Source of the DNA: Planctomycetota bacterium
GTDB taxonomy: Bacteria > Planctomycetota > Planctomycetia > Pirellulales > UBA7805
NCBI GenBank assembly: GCA_030605285.1
Contig: JAUWIQ010000001.1
Span: 1-29,450 of the forward strand
Length of the DNA: 29,450 nt
Reading direction: 5' to 3'
The translations under genes and the position numbers were made by a program. Under the pieces are notes generated by a model, which searched no databases, was not told the origin of the DNA, and was given only the letters and a program-made list of their open reading frames with translations. Shown here in pieces: positions 23,342-29,450 of the stretch. How positions within the stretch are numbered: position 1 is the stretch's first letter; the number at the start of each line of letters is the position of its first letter.

Positions 23342-23462
23342 CTTGAATGCAAAAACACATCGCGCCAGTACGCACATCCCCCCTTGTGCGAAATGCCCCG
23401 GTGCAAATAACTTGTTGCAGGATGCCCCCCGAAAATCCCTCGATCAAAGACACCCCCACGCT

Positions 23463-23696
23463 ATGAAGCGGTACTTTATCTGGTCGCTTGTTGTTCTGCT
23501 CCTGATTGTCCACCAGGACAATTGGCTGTGGGATAATCCAGAACTTGTCTTTGGCTTCATGCCGAGCGGACTGCTCTACCATGCCGGGATTTCGCTCGCC
23601 GCGGCAATCACCTGGTTTCTGGCGATCCGCCTCATCTGGCCTACCGATCTTGACCCCATAAAAGCCGCTCCCCCCGAGGCGGAGGGTGACAAATAA
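23463..23696 (+). CDS. DUF3311 small membrane protein
   Basis: From the ATG at 23463 this is 77 residues with two hydrophobic segments (YFIWSLVVLLLIVHQ and YHAGISLAAAITWFLAIRL) and a charged tail. Its composition and position fit the DUF3311 family, whose members are encoded next to sodium/solute symporters. The frame is open from an earlier ATG at 23343, but that start lies in the upstream terminator's shadow and adds no membrane segment. Its stop overlaps the symporter start by one base (TAATG), so the two are translationally coupled. It is probably an accessory subunit; its function is not established. Confidence 0.8.
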   Translation: MKRYFIWSLVVLLLIVHQDNWLWDNPELVFGFMPSGLLYHAGISLAAAITWFLAIRLIWPTDLDPIKAAPPEAEGDK

Positions 23697-25306
23697 TGGT
23701 CGAGCGATTTGGGGAATTGACAATTATCGGGCTTTACCTGCTCCTGCTACTCGGTCTTGGCATGGCTGCCAGCAGGATGTTTAAAGGGACCAAAAGTGAT
23801 TATTTGTTGGCGAGCCATTCCATCGGGCCTTTTCTGCTGCTGATGTCCCTGTTCGGAACAACCATGACCGCCTTTGCCCTCGTGGGGTCCTCTGGCGAAG
23901 CCTACAAAGTCGGAATCGGGGTTTACGGGATGCTGGCCTCCTCGAGCGGTATCATCCATTCACTCTGTTTTTTCTTGATCGGGATCAAACTCTGGTCCTT
24001 TGGTCGCCGGTACGGATACACTACCCAAATTCAATTTTTTCGGGATCGACTCGAGAGTGACCGGATTGGCCTACTCCTCTTTCCGATCCTTGTGGGACTG
24101 GTGATTCCCTATCTCCTGATCGGTGTGATCGCCAGTGGTACGGTGATCCAAACGATGACCTCCGGAGCGTTTCCGGACTTATTTGCCACCGGCAATCCCG
24201 CCACCCATGGTGGGGTACCCAATTGGCTCGGCTCGCTGATCACTTGTCTCGTAGTTCTCACATACGTCTTTTTCGGTGGCATGCGAGGAACCGCCTGGGC
24301 CAATGCATTCCAGACAGTGGTCTTCATGGTACTCGGCATCCTCGCCTTCCATGTCATTGCAACAAAACTGGGGGGAGAGGACACACTACTAGAAAACCTC
24401 CGTAAGGTGACTGCGGCCGTACCGGATAATAAATTGACGCGGATCGAGATGTCCAAGATGAAATTTTTTACCTATCTGCTCATCCCACTCTCGGTCGGTA
24501 TGTTCCCGCACCTATTCCAGCACTGGCTTACCGCCAAAAAAGCCTCCAATTTTAAATTGCCGGTGGTTGCCCACCCGATCTTCATCATGGTCGTCTGGGT
24601 TCCCTGCGTATTGATTGGCATCTGGGCCACCTCGAACCTGATCCCGGGAAAACCTCCCCTGCCCTCCAACCCCAACGCCATCCTGCCATTTTTAGTTAAG
24701 ACCCAAACCGGGCCTCTGCTGGGCGGGTTGCTGGCAGCCGGAATTCTGGCCGCAATCATGTCCTCGCTCGACAGTCAATTTCTTTGCCTGGGAACGATTT
24801 TCAGTAACGACATCGTGACCCATTACTACGGTAGCGACCGGGTGAGCGATCGTGGGCAGGTCCTGTTGGCCCGCATTTTCATCATCGCCATCGTGGCCAT
24901 CACCTATGGACTGAGTCTGTTTCCTCAACGCGGGGTCTTCGGCCTAGGCGTGTGGTGCTTCAGTGGTTTCGCCAGCTTATTCCCACTAGTCTGCGCGGCC
25001 ATCTACTGGCGACGACTCACCAAAGCGGGAGCATTTGCCGGAATTTTGACCACCATTTTGGTCTGGAGTCTGCTCTTCTGGAAATCTGGCTTTGGGTCCG
25101 ACTCGCATTATGCCGTCTCGTTGTCCCTCGGGAATGCGACCTACGAAACCATGCCGGTAGCCACTATTTTCATCTGTTCGCTGCTGGCCATGGTGGCTGT
25201 CTCGCTGCTGACAAAACCACCCTCGGAGCAGACCCTGGAGAAATTCTTCGGGCCGCAGACGGATAGCAGGGCGTCTTGCAGCATGCCATCAAATCGTAGA
25301 GAATAG
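23696..25306 (+). CDS. Sodium:solute symporter family transporter
   Basis: This 536-residue polytopic protein has the SSS (solute:sodium symporter) pattern: an N-terminal membrane helix, SDYLLASHSIGPF near residues 31-43, SSLDSQFLCLGTIFSNDI around 355-372 (the TM8 region that contributes to the Na+ site) and a hydrophobic C-terminal half. Around 13 membrane segments fit. The family moves organic acids, amino acids, sugars or vitamins with Na+. The substrate cannot be read from sequence, but the DUF3311 partner suggests a pantothenate/organic-acid-like subgroup (inference). It is co-translated with the DUF3311 gene through a 1-bp overlap. Confidence 0.92.
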   Translation: MVERFGELTIIGLYLLLLLGLGMAASRMFKGTKSDYLLASHSIGPFLLLMSLFGTTMTAFALVGSSGEAYKVGIGVYGMLASSSGIIHSLCFFLIGIKLWSFGRRYGYTTQIQFFRDRLESDRIGLLLFPILVGLVIPYLLIGVIASGTVIQTMTSGAFPDLFATGNPATHGGVPNWLGSLITCLVVLTYVFFGGMRGTAWANAFQTVVFMVLGILAFHVIATKLGGEDTLLENLRKVTAAVPDNKLTRIEMSKMKFFTYLLIPLSVGMFPHLFQHWLTAKKASNFKLPVVAHPIFIMVVWVPCVLIGIWATSNLIPGKPPLPSNPNAILPFLVKTQTGPLLGGLLAAGILAAIMSSLDSQFLCLGTIFSNDIVTHYYGSDRVSDRGQVLLARIFIIAIVAITYGLSLFPQRGVFGLGVWCFSGFASLFPLVCAAIYWRRLTKAGAFAGILTTILVWSLLFWKSGFGSDSHYAVSLSLGNATYETMPVATIFICSLLAMVAVSLLTKPPSEQTLEKFFGPQTDSRASCSMPSNRRE

Positions 25307-25381
25307 GGAACTCAAGATTCTCAACAGTAACCTCCCGGTTTGGATTTGTTTCCGAACCAAAAGCACTCGATCAAGATTTTT

Positions 25382-25651
25382 ATGGCAAAATTTACACAAA
25401 ATCGCCGGCCACGGCGTTCCAAGGCCAAACCAAAGACCCCCAAAAAAGATCCGATTCTTATCGATGGGCAGAGACCGCATCCGCTCCATATCGACTACAA
25501 GGATCTTGATTTGCTTTCCAAATTGACGAACCGGCATGGCCGTATTGTAGGTCGCCGTAAAAGCGGATGCGGTGCGGTCAGCCAGCATGCGGTATCGCAG
25601 GCTATTAAACGAGCCCGATTCATGGCCCTCTTGCCTTACACGGGTGACTAA
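25382..25651 (+). CDS. rpsR: 30S ribosomal protein S18
   Basis: From the ATG at 25382 this is 89 residues. S18 is recognised from HIDYKDLDLLSKLTNRHGRI and the C-terminal QAIKRARFMALLPYTGD, equivalent to the family's AIKRARxxALLPY. A frame-extending ATG at 25340 is less likely because the S18 N-terminus normally begins with a short basic tail as here. No clear Shine-Dalgarno is seen. In most bacteria rpsR lies with rpsF, ssb and rplI; here it stands beside a symporter and a thioesterase, so it may be a paralogue or a relocated gene. The middle segment VGRRKSGCGAVSQHAV departs from the common S18 pattern. Confidence 0.93.
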   Translation: MAKFTQNRRPRRSKAKPKTPKKDPILIDGQRPHPLHIDYKDLDLLSKLTNRHGRIVGRRKSGCGAVSQHAVSQAIKRARFMALLPYTGD

Positions 25652-25661
25652 GTCACGAGGT

Positions 25662-25685
25662 CTTTGAGGCTTGCCTTTGAGGCTT
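25662..25685. repeat. Short tandem repeat between rpsR and the thioesterase gene
   Basis: CTTTGAGGCTT occurs at 25662-25672 and again at 25675-25685 (13-bp period), just after the rpsR stop. The second copy's GAGG may serve as the ribosome-binding site for the ATG at 25691. Confidence 0.7.
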
Positions 25686-25690
25686 CGCTC

Positions 25691-26110
25691 ATGATTGAGC
25701 CTTTTTGTTATCTGCGGCGGATTGAATTTCGGGACACCGATGCCGCTGGCATTGTGCACTTTTCCGTGTTTTTCAACTACATGGAAGAGGCCGAACACGC
25801 ACTTCTTCGTGAGCTGGGACTGGATGTTTTTCTAGAAGACGAAGACGGCCCGATTAGTTTTCCTCGGGTCGCAGCGAGTTGCGATTACCGGTCGCCGTTA
25901 CGGTTTGACGAAACGGTTTCGGTGTATGTGACGATTTTCAACATAGGCAGCAGTAGTGTTACATTTCACCATGAGTTTAAGCGGGATGCGACACAAATAG
26001 CGAGCGGGCAGATCACGACCGTCTGCTGTCGCCTGCAGGAAGATGGTCCGGCACGAGCGATCGAAATTCCCAGTCGTGTTCGCGATGCCCTTGCGAAAGC
26101 CTCGTCATGA
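25691..26110 (+). CDS. Hotdog-fold acyl-CoA thioesterase (YbgC/4HBT type)
   Basis: From the ATG at 25691 this is 139 residues; a GAGG 8 nt upstream supports this start over the ATG at 25664. The active-site segment FRDTDAAGIVHFSVFFNYME carries D17, the position of the catalytic Asp in 4-hydroxybenzoyl-CoA thioesterases, and H23, typical of YbgC-like members. It would hydrolyse an acyl-CoA or acyl-ACP thioester in the cytosol. Its stop overlaps the next ATG by 4 bp (ATGA), coupling it to the prenyltransferase-repeat gene. The specific acyl group is unknown. Confidence 0.9.
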   Translation: MIEPFCYLRRIEFRDTDAAGIVHFSVFFNYMEEAEHALLRELGLDVFLEDEDGPISFPRVAASCDYRSPLRFDETVSVYVTIFNIGSSSVTFHHEFKRDATQIASGQITTVCCRLQEDGPARAIEIPSRVRDALAKASS

Positions 26111-27069
26111 CGGTCGTCCCAACAACCGAAAGTCGACCGCAAACATTGAACTATCTGGAAGACCTGACATGGCGACTCACTACCGGCGTTGGCAGACTGC
26201 CGGAAGAAATTCGTGAAATACATGCCCATTATCTTGAGGCCTCGCAACTTGAGGATGGTGGATTTGGGGGCCGGGAGGATGGGAGCGATCTTTACTACAC
26301 CAGCTTTGCTCTGCGAGGACTGGCAATTACCGGGAAACTAGTTGGCACAGTCGCCGAAAGTGCCGCAAGCTTCTTGCGGGGTCAGTTCCACGGCCAAACG
26401 CCCGTCATTGATTTTCTTTCACTCCTCTACAGCGCAAAGATCCTGGAAAGCTCTGCGGGAATCGATGTGTTGAAAGACTCTCAGCCGGACTGGCAGCAGC
26501 ACGTCGTCGCAACTCTTGAAGCGTGTCACCGTGAGGACGGGGGCTATGCAAAGGGCCCCACCAGCGGGCGCAGCAGTACCTACCACACTTTTTTGACGCT
26601 TTTGTGTCTTGAACTTCTCAACACATCGCCGGCTGCTCCCGAACGGATTGTAGATTTCCTACACTCCCAACAACGCCCTGACGGGGGCTTTGTCGAATTT
26701 GCACCGATGCGGCGAAGCGGCACCAACCCCACGGCAGCCGCCATCGGCAGTCTGCGGATTCTCGACCGTCTCTCGGAAGACGTACGCGAGCGAACCGCTC
26801 AGTTTTTTGCCGGCATGCAAACCCTTGAGGGGGGACTCCGCGCCAACACGCGAATTCCCATTGCCGACTTATTGAGTAGTTTTACGGGGCTGCTGACCCT
26901 GCTGGATCTGGGTAGCGAAGATCAGATCCGCCTACCAGAACTGGCCACCTACGTGGAGCAGTTGGCAGATGCTGAGGGTGGTTTTCATGGAGCCGCATGG
27001 GATGAAGGCAAGGATGTCGAATACACTTTTTATGGACTGGGCACCCTCGCTCTGCTGGCGTCTTGTTGA
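26107..27069 (+). CDS. Prenyltransferase/squalene-oxidase repeat protein
   Basis: This 320-residue protein is an alpha-alpha barrel of the protein-prenyltransferase beta-subunit/terpene-cyclase superfamily. Repeats include LEDGGFGG, REDGGYAKGP, RPDGGFVEF, LEGGLRAN and AEGGFHGA, each followed by a helix. Compared with Rab geranylgeranyltransferase beta, the expected zinc-ligand signatures (a DxC and a later H) appear replaced: IADLLSSF and DVEYTFYG have no Cys or His there. There is no DxDD motif either. It is therefore probably neither a canonical protein prenyltransferase nor a class II cyclase, though it may bind isoprenoid chains. It is translationally coupled to the thioesterase, with the ABC ATPase gene 46 bp downstream. 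Confidence 0.85.
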   Translation: MTVVPTTESRPQTLNYLEDLTWRLTTGVGRLPEEIREIHAHYLEASQLEDGGFGGREDGSDLYYTSFALRGLAITGKLVGTVAESAASFLRGQFHGQTPVIDFLSLLYSAKILESSAGIDVLKDSQPDWQQHVVATLEACHREDGGYAKGPTSGRSSTYHTFLTLLCLELLNTSPAAPERIVDFLHSQQRPDGGFVEFAPMRRSGTNPTAAAIGSLRILDRLSEDVRERTAQFFAGMQTLEGGLRANTRIPIADLLSSFTGLLTLLDLGSEDQIRLPELATYVEQLADAEGGFHGAAWDEGKDVEYTFYGLGTLALLASC

Positions 27070-27102
27070 CCTGCGGGGCATCGCGGCTGTCGGACAAAGT
27101 TC

Positions 27103-27108
27103 TATAAT
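27103..27108 (+). promoter_or_regulatory. Perfect -10 box placing transcription start at the ATPase ATG
   Basis: TATAAT lies at 27103-27108. The usual start point, 7 nt downstream of the box, falls on the A of the ATG at 27115, implying a leaderless mRNA. No good -35 sits at 16-18 bp; TTGACC occurs further away (27066-27071). Confidence 0.4.
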
Positions 27109-27114
27109 AGATCC

Positions 27115-27807
27115 ATGTCTGCATCCGCCTCAGGTGACTTGATCGTTGATCATGTCTGCAAGGACTTTCCCACAAGCGGCGCACCGCTTGAGGTACTCCG
27201 CGGAGTTTGCCTGCAACTAAATCGCGGAGAAAATCTGGCGATCATGGGACCAAGTGGTTCGGGCAAAAGTACGCTTTTGCATCTGATTGGCACACTCGAA
27301 ATTCCCACCTCGGGTTCAATCACGCTTGCCGGAGAAAATCCATTCCTGCTGAATGAACCGGAATTGGCGGAGTTTAGAAACCGGCATATCGGCTTTGTCT
27401 TTCAGGACCACCATCTGCTTGGCCAGTGCAGCGTCCTGGAAAATGTACTCCTGCCGGCGGTGGCCAAAGGAAAAGCGGAATCGGTCGTGGTGGAGCGGGG
27501 TCGCGAATTGCTCCAACGGGTTGGGCTCTGCGACCGAGAAAACCACCGGCCCGCTGAGTTGTCCGGGGGGGAACGCCAGCGAGTTGCCCTCGCGCGGGCA
27601 CTGCTGCTACAGCCCTTGTTAGTACTCGCCGATGAGCCAACAGGAAATCTTGATCGCACGAGTAGCCAACAAGTGACTGAATTGATGCTGGACCTTCAGC
27701 AACAACAAGAAACCATCTTGCTAGTGGCCACCCATAGTTCGCAACTGGCCAATCTTATGCAGCAGCAACTGGAACTCGATGATGGAATTCTCCGCCCGCT
27801 GCGATAG
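27115..27807 (+). CDS. ABC transporter ATP-binding protein (LolD/MacB type)
   Basis: This 230-residue ATPase has Walker A GPSGSGKST (45-53), Q-loop Q97 in FVFQDHH, signature LSGGERQRVALARAL (149-163), Walker B LLVLADEPTGNLD (168-180) and a switch His in VATHS. The TGNLD and spacing are typical of the LolD/MacB/FtsE group, which works with FtsX-fold permeases to extract lipoproteins or drive other envelope processes. No permease gene follows; the next gene is an unrelated oxidoreductase. Its partner must be elsewhere or upstream of what is seen. No Shine-Dalgarno precedes the ATG; see the -10 box entry. Confidence 0.93.
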   Translation: MSASASGDLIVDHVCKDFPTSGAPLEVLRGVCLQLNRGENLAIMGPSGSGKSTLLHLIGTLEIPTSGSITLAGENPFLLNEPELAEFRNRHIGFVFQDHHLLGQCSVLENVLLPAVAKGKAESVVVERGRELLQRVGLCDRENHRPAELSGGERQRVALARALLLQPLLVLADEPTGNLDRTSSQQVTELMLDLQQQQETILLVATHSSQLANLMQQQLELDDGILRPLR

Positions 27808-27847
27808 CAACTGGCCGCCACCAGCGGGAAAATCGATCTCTGGCCGG

Positions 27848-27877
27848 TTGCTAGAAGCATCTGACAACCGATAGAAT
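27848..27877 (+). promoter_or_regulatory. Candidate promoter for the Gfo/Idh/MocA genes
   Basis: TTGCTA (27848-27853) and TAGAAT (27872-27877) are 18 bp apart. Transcription would start near 27884, about 80 nt before the ATG at 27965. An imperfect hairpin (CAACTGGCC/GGCCGGTTG) lies just upstream at about 27808-27850. Confidence 0.3.
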
Positions 27878-27964
27878 TTCGGTTTCGAGATCAATTTCCG
27901 GAAGGGATCGTCTTGCCCCTGACCGGCAGCACGATGAATTCGCTCAGAGGAGAGTAATCAACAC

Positions 27965-29122
27965 ATGGCAACGAAAATAGCGGCCGGTATTATTGGCACA
28001 GGGTTCATCGGTCCGGCACACGTCGAGGCAGGACGTCGTCTCGGAAATATTGATTTTATCGCAGTTGCGGAAGCGAACGAAGAATTAGCCCGGCTCAAGG
28101 CCGAGGCACTTTCGATCGATCGTGCCTACGGAGATTACCGTCAACTGCTTGCCGACCCAGATGTGCAAGTCGTCCACAACTGCACACCCAATCACTTGCA
28201 CTATCAGGTCAATAAGGACATTTTGGCGGCCGGCAAACATGTCATCAGCGAAAAGCCCCTGGCGATGACCTCCTCAGAAAGCCGCGAACTGGTTGAATTG
28301 GCCCAACAGTCGGGTCTGATCCATGCTGTCGATTTCAACTACCGGTACTATCCCCTCATACAGCATGCCCGGCAAATGGTGCAACAAGGTGAATTGGGAG
28401 AGGTTTTTACACTGCACGGTTCCTACCTGCAGGACTGGCTCTATCTAGCTACTGACTGGAACTGGCGACTCGAACCTGCACTCTCTGGAGAAAGTCGCGC
28501 GGTCGCCGATGTTGGCAGTCATTGGTGCGACTTGCTGCAATTTATTACCGGAGAGACCATCACCCGGGTGATGGCCGATCTCCGTACGGTCCATACCACA
28601 CGGATGAAGCCGAAAAAAGAAATTGAGACCTATGCGGGTAAGGAACTCACGCCAAGCGATTACGAACCACAGGAAATCTCCACGGAAGATTATGCCTCGG
28701 TGCTGCTCGAACTGTCGGGAGGTGCCCACGGTGTCTTTACCGTCAGCCAGGTGTCGGCCGGTCGTAAAAATCGCCTTTATTTCGAGTTAGACGGATCCCG
28801 ATGTGCACTCGCTTGGGATCAGGAGAACCCGAACGAAATGTGGATTGGCTATCGAGAAAAACCGAATGAAATTCTCATCAAAGATCCTTCCCTACTCCAC
28901 GACGCCGCTCGGGAATATGCGCACTACCCGGGTGGACACCCGGAAGCTTATCCCGATGGGCCAAAAAATCTCTTTCGAAACGTCTACCGCGCTATCGAAA
29001 CAGGCCCGATGCCTGCGGAACCGGATTGGAGTACGTTTGAGGATGGACATAAGGAGATGGCGATTTGTGATGCGATTCTCGAAAGCAATAAATCGCAACA
29101 ATGGACTAACGTAAAATACTGA
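27965..29122 (+). CDS. Gfo/Idh/MocA family oxidoreductase
   Basis: This 385-residue NAD(P)-dependent oxidoreductase starts with a Rossmann fold (GTGFIG, 11-16) and has the catalytic EKP motif (E96-K97-P98, in SEKPLA). A C-terminal alpha/beta domain includes DVGSHWCDLLQF. The family oxidises or reduces sugars, inositols and related polyols. The specific sugar is unknown. AGGAGAG lies about 10-12 nt before the ATG. It is followed after 70 bp by a second family member in the same direction, suggesting a carbohydrate-use operon unconnected to the terpenoid-like locus. Confidence 0.92.
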   Translation: MATKIAAGIIGTGFIGPAHVEAGRRLGNIDFIAVAEANEELARLKAEALSIDRAYGDYRQLLADPDVQVVHNCTPNHLHYQVNKDILAAGKHVISEKPLAMTSSESRELVELAQQSGLIHAVDFNYRYYPLIQHARQMVQQGELGEVFTLHGSYLQDWLYLATDWNWRLEPALSGESRAVADVGSHWCDLLQFITGETITRVMADLRTVHTTRMKPKKEIETYAGKELTPSDYEPQEISTEDYASVLLELSGGAHGVFTVSQVSAGRKNRLYFELDGSRCALAWDQENPNEMWIGYREKPNEILIKDPSLLHDAAREYAHYPGGHPEAYPDGPKNLFRNVYRAIETGPMPAEPDWSTFEDGHKEMAICDAILESNKSQQWTNVKY

Positions 29123-29192
29123 TTTTTCCCCGACAACTTTTTGCCATTCCAACCAAATACAACATTTCATCGATAAAGAGGAGTCCAGCACG

Positions 29193-29450
29193 ATGCCAGC
29201 AGGAACATGCAACATTGCCATGATCGGGACCAAGTTCATGGGACGGGCACATTCGAATGCCTATTTAAAAGTTGGTAAATTCTTCGACCTGCCGGTCCAA
29301 CCCGTGATGCACACGGTTGCGGCCCGCAACCAGGAGGAACTCAAAGTGGTTGCCGAGCGCTGGGGTTCGCAGCATTGTGCCGCGAGGTGGCAGGAGGCAA
29401 TCAAGGAGCCCGAAATCGATCTGGTCGATGTCGTGACGATCAATAACGTA
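29193..29450 (+). CDS. Gfo/Idh/MocA family oxidoreductase, N-terminal part (partial)
   Basis: Eighty-six codons are visible from the ATG at 29193 and the frame is open at the window end. GAGGAG precedes the ATG by about 9 nt. The N-terminus IAMIGTKFMGRAHSNAY matches the family's Rossmann opening; the usual glycine pattern GxGFMG has Thr-Lys in the loop (GTKFMG). The region ending IDLVDVVTINNV corresponds to the strand before the EKP motif, which lies outside the window. It is probably in an operon with the preceding paralogue. Confidence 0.88.
   Translation, partial: MPAGTCNIAMIGTKFMGRAHSNAYLKVGKFFDLPVQPVMHTVAARNQEELKVVAERWGSQHCAARWQEAIKEPEIDLVDVVTINNV

Overview
The window looks like chromosomal DNA of a planctomycete, probably Pirellulales-like. 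The evidence is indirect: moderately high GC, loosely packed short operons with many genes lacking a strong Shine-Dalgarno site, conserved hypothetical proteins of a type I associate with that phylum, a sodium/solute symporter paired with a DUF3311 protein, successive Gfo/Idh/MocA oxidoreductases, and an isolated rpsR. No rRNA, tRNA, IS element, phage or CRISPR array was seen.

Layout. (i) 1-1529, minus strand: a two-component pair, an HTH-REC response regulator followed by the N-terminal part of a probable sensor histidine kinase cut by the window edge. Four perfect copies of a 16-bp repeat lie at the regulator's stop codon. (ii) 1978-3816, minus: mnmG, interrupted by an in-frame TAG 51 codons before its natural end. 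The sequence after the TAG still encodes the conserved C-terminus. (iii) 3983-6334, minus: an SNF2-family helicase and an upstream conserved protein. A conserved hypothetical gene diverges from them (6652-7122). (iv) 7252-22457: a long biosynthetic-looking locus. The plus-strand left arm encodes a PaaK/LuxE-like adenylating enzyme, an aldehyde-dehydrogenase-fold reductase, an iron alcohol dehydrogenase, a secreted PQQ-type propeller, a HemN-like radical SAM enzyme, a GcvH-like lipoyl protein and an 8Cys ferredoxin protein. A second radical SAM enzyme lies on the minus strand. The plus-strand right arm encodes a class II terpene (squalene-hopene-type) cyclase, a DUF116-polyprenyl diphosphate synthase fusion, a UbiC-like chorismate lyase and a flavin halogenase-like oxidoreductase. 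(v) 22768-25306: a small secreted protein with a strong terminator, then DUF3311 and SSS symporter genes. (vi) 25382-27807: rpsR, a hotdog thioesterase, a second prenyltransferase/cyclase-repeat protein and a LolD-type ABC ATPase. (vii) 27965 to the end: two Gfo/Idh/MocA oxidoreductases, the second partial.

How the genes may work together (inference). The 7-22 kb locus combines isoprenoid chain synthesis and cyclisation, a route to 4-hydroxybenzoate from chorismate, carboxyl activation and reduction to aldehyde/alcohol, flavin chemistry, and a radical SAM/lipoyl/ferredoxin redox set. The most economical reading is an undescribed lipid, meroterpenoid or pigment pathway. No single product can be named from sequence alone, and the locus may be more than one pathway. 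The other main anomaly is the amber codon in mnmG, which is a nonsense mutation, a sequence error or a readthrough site.
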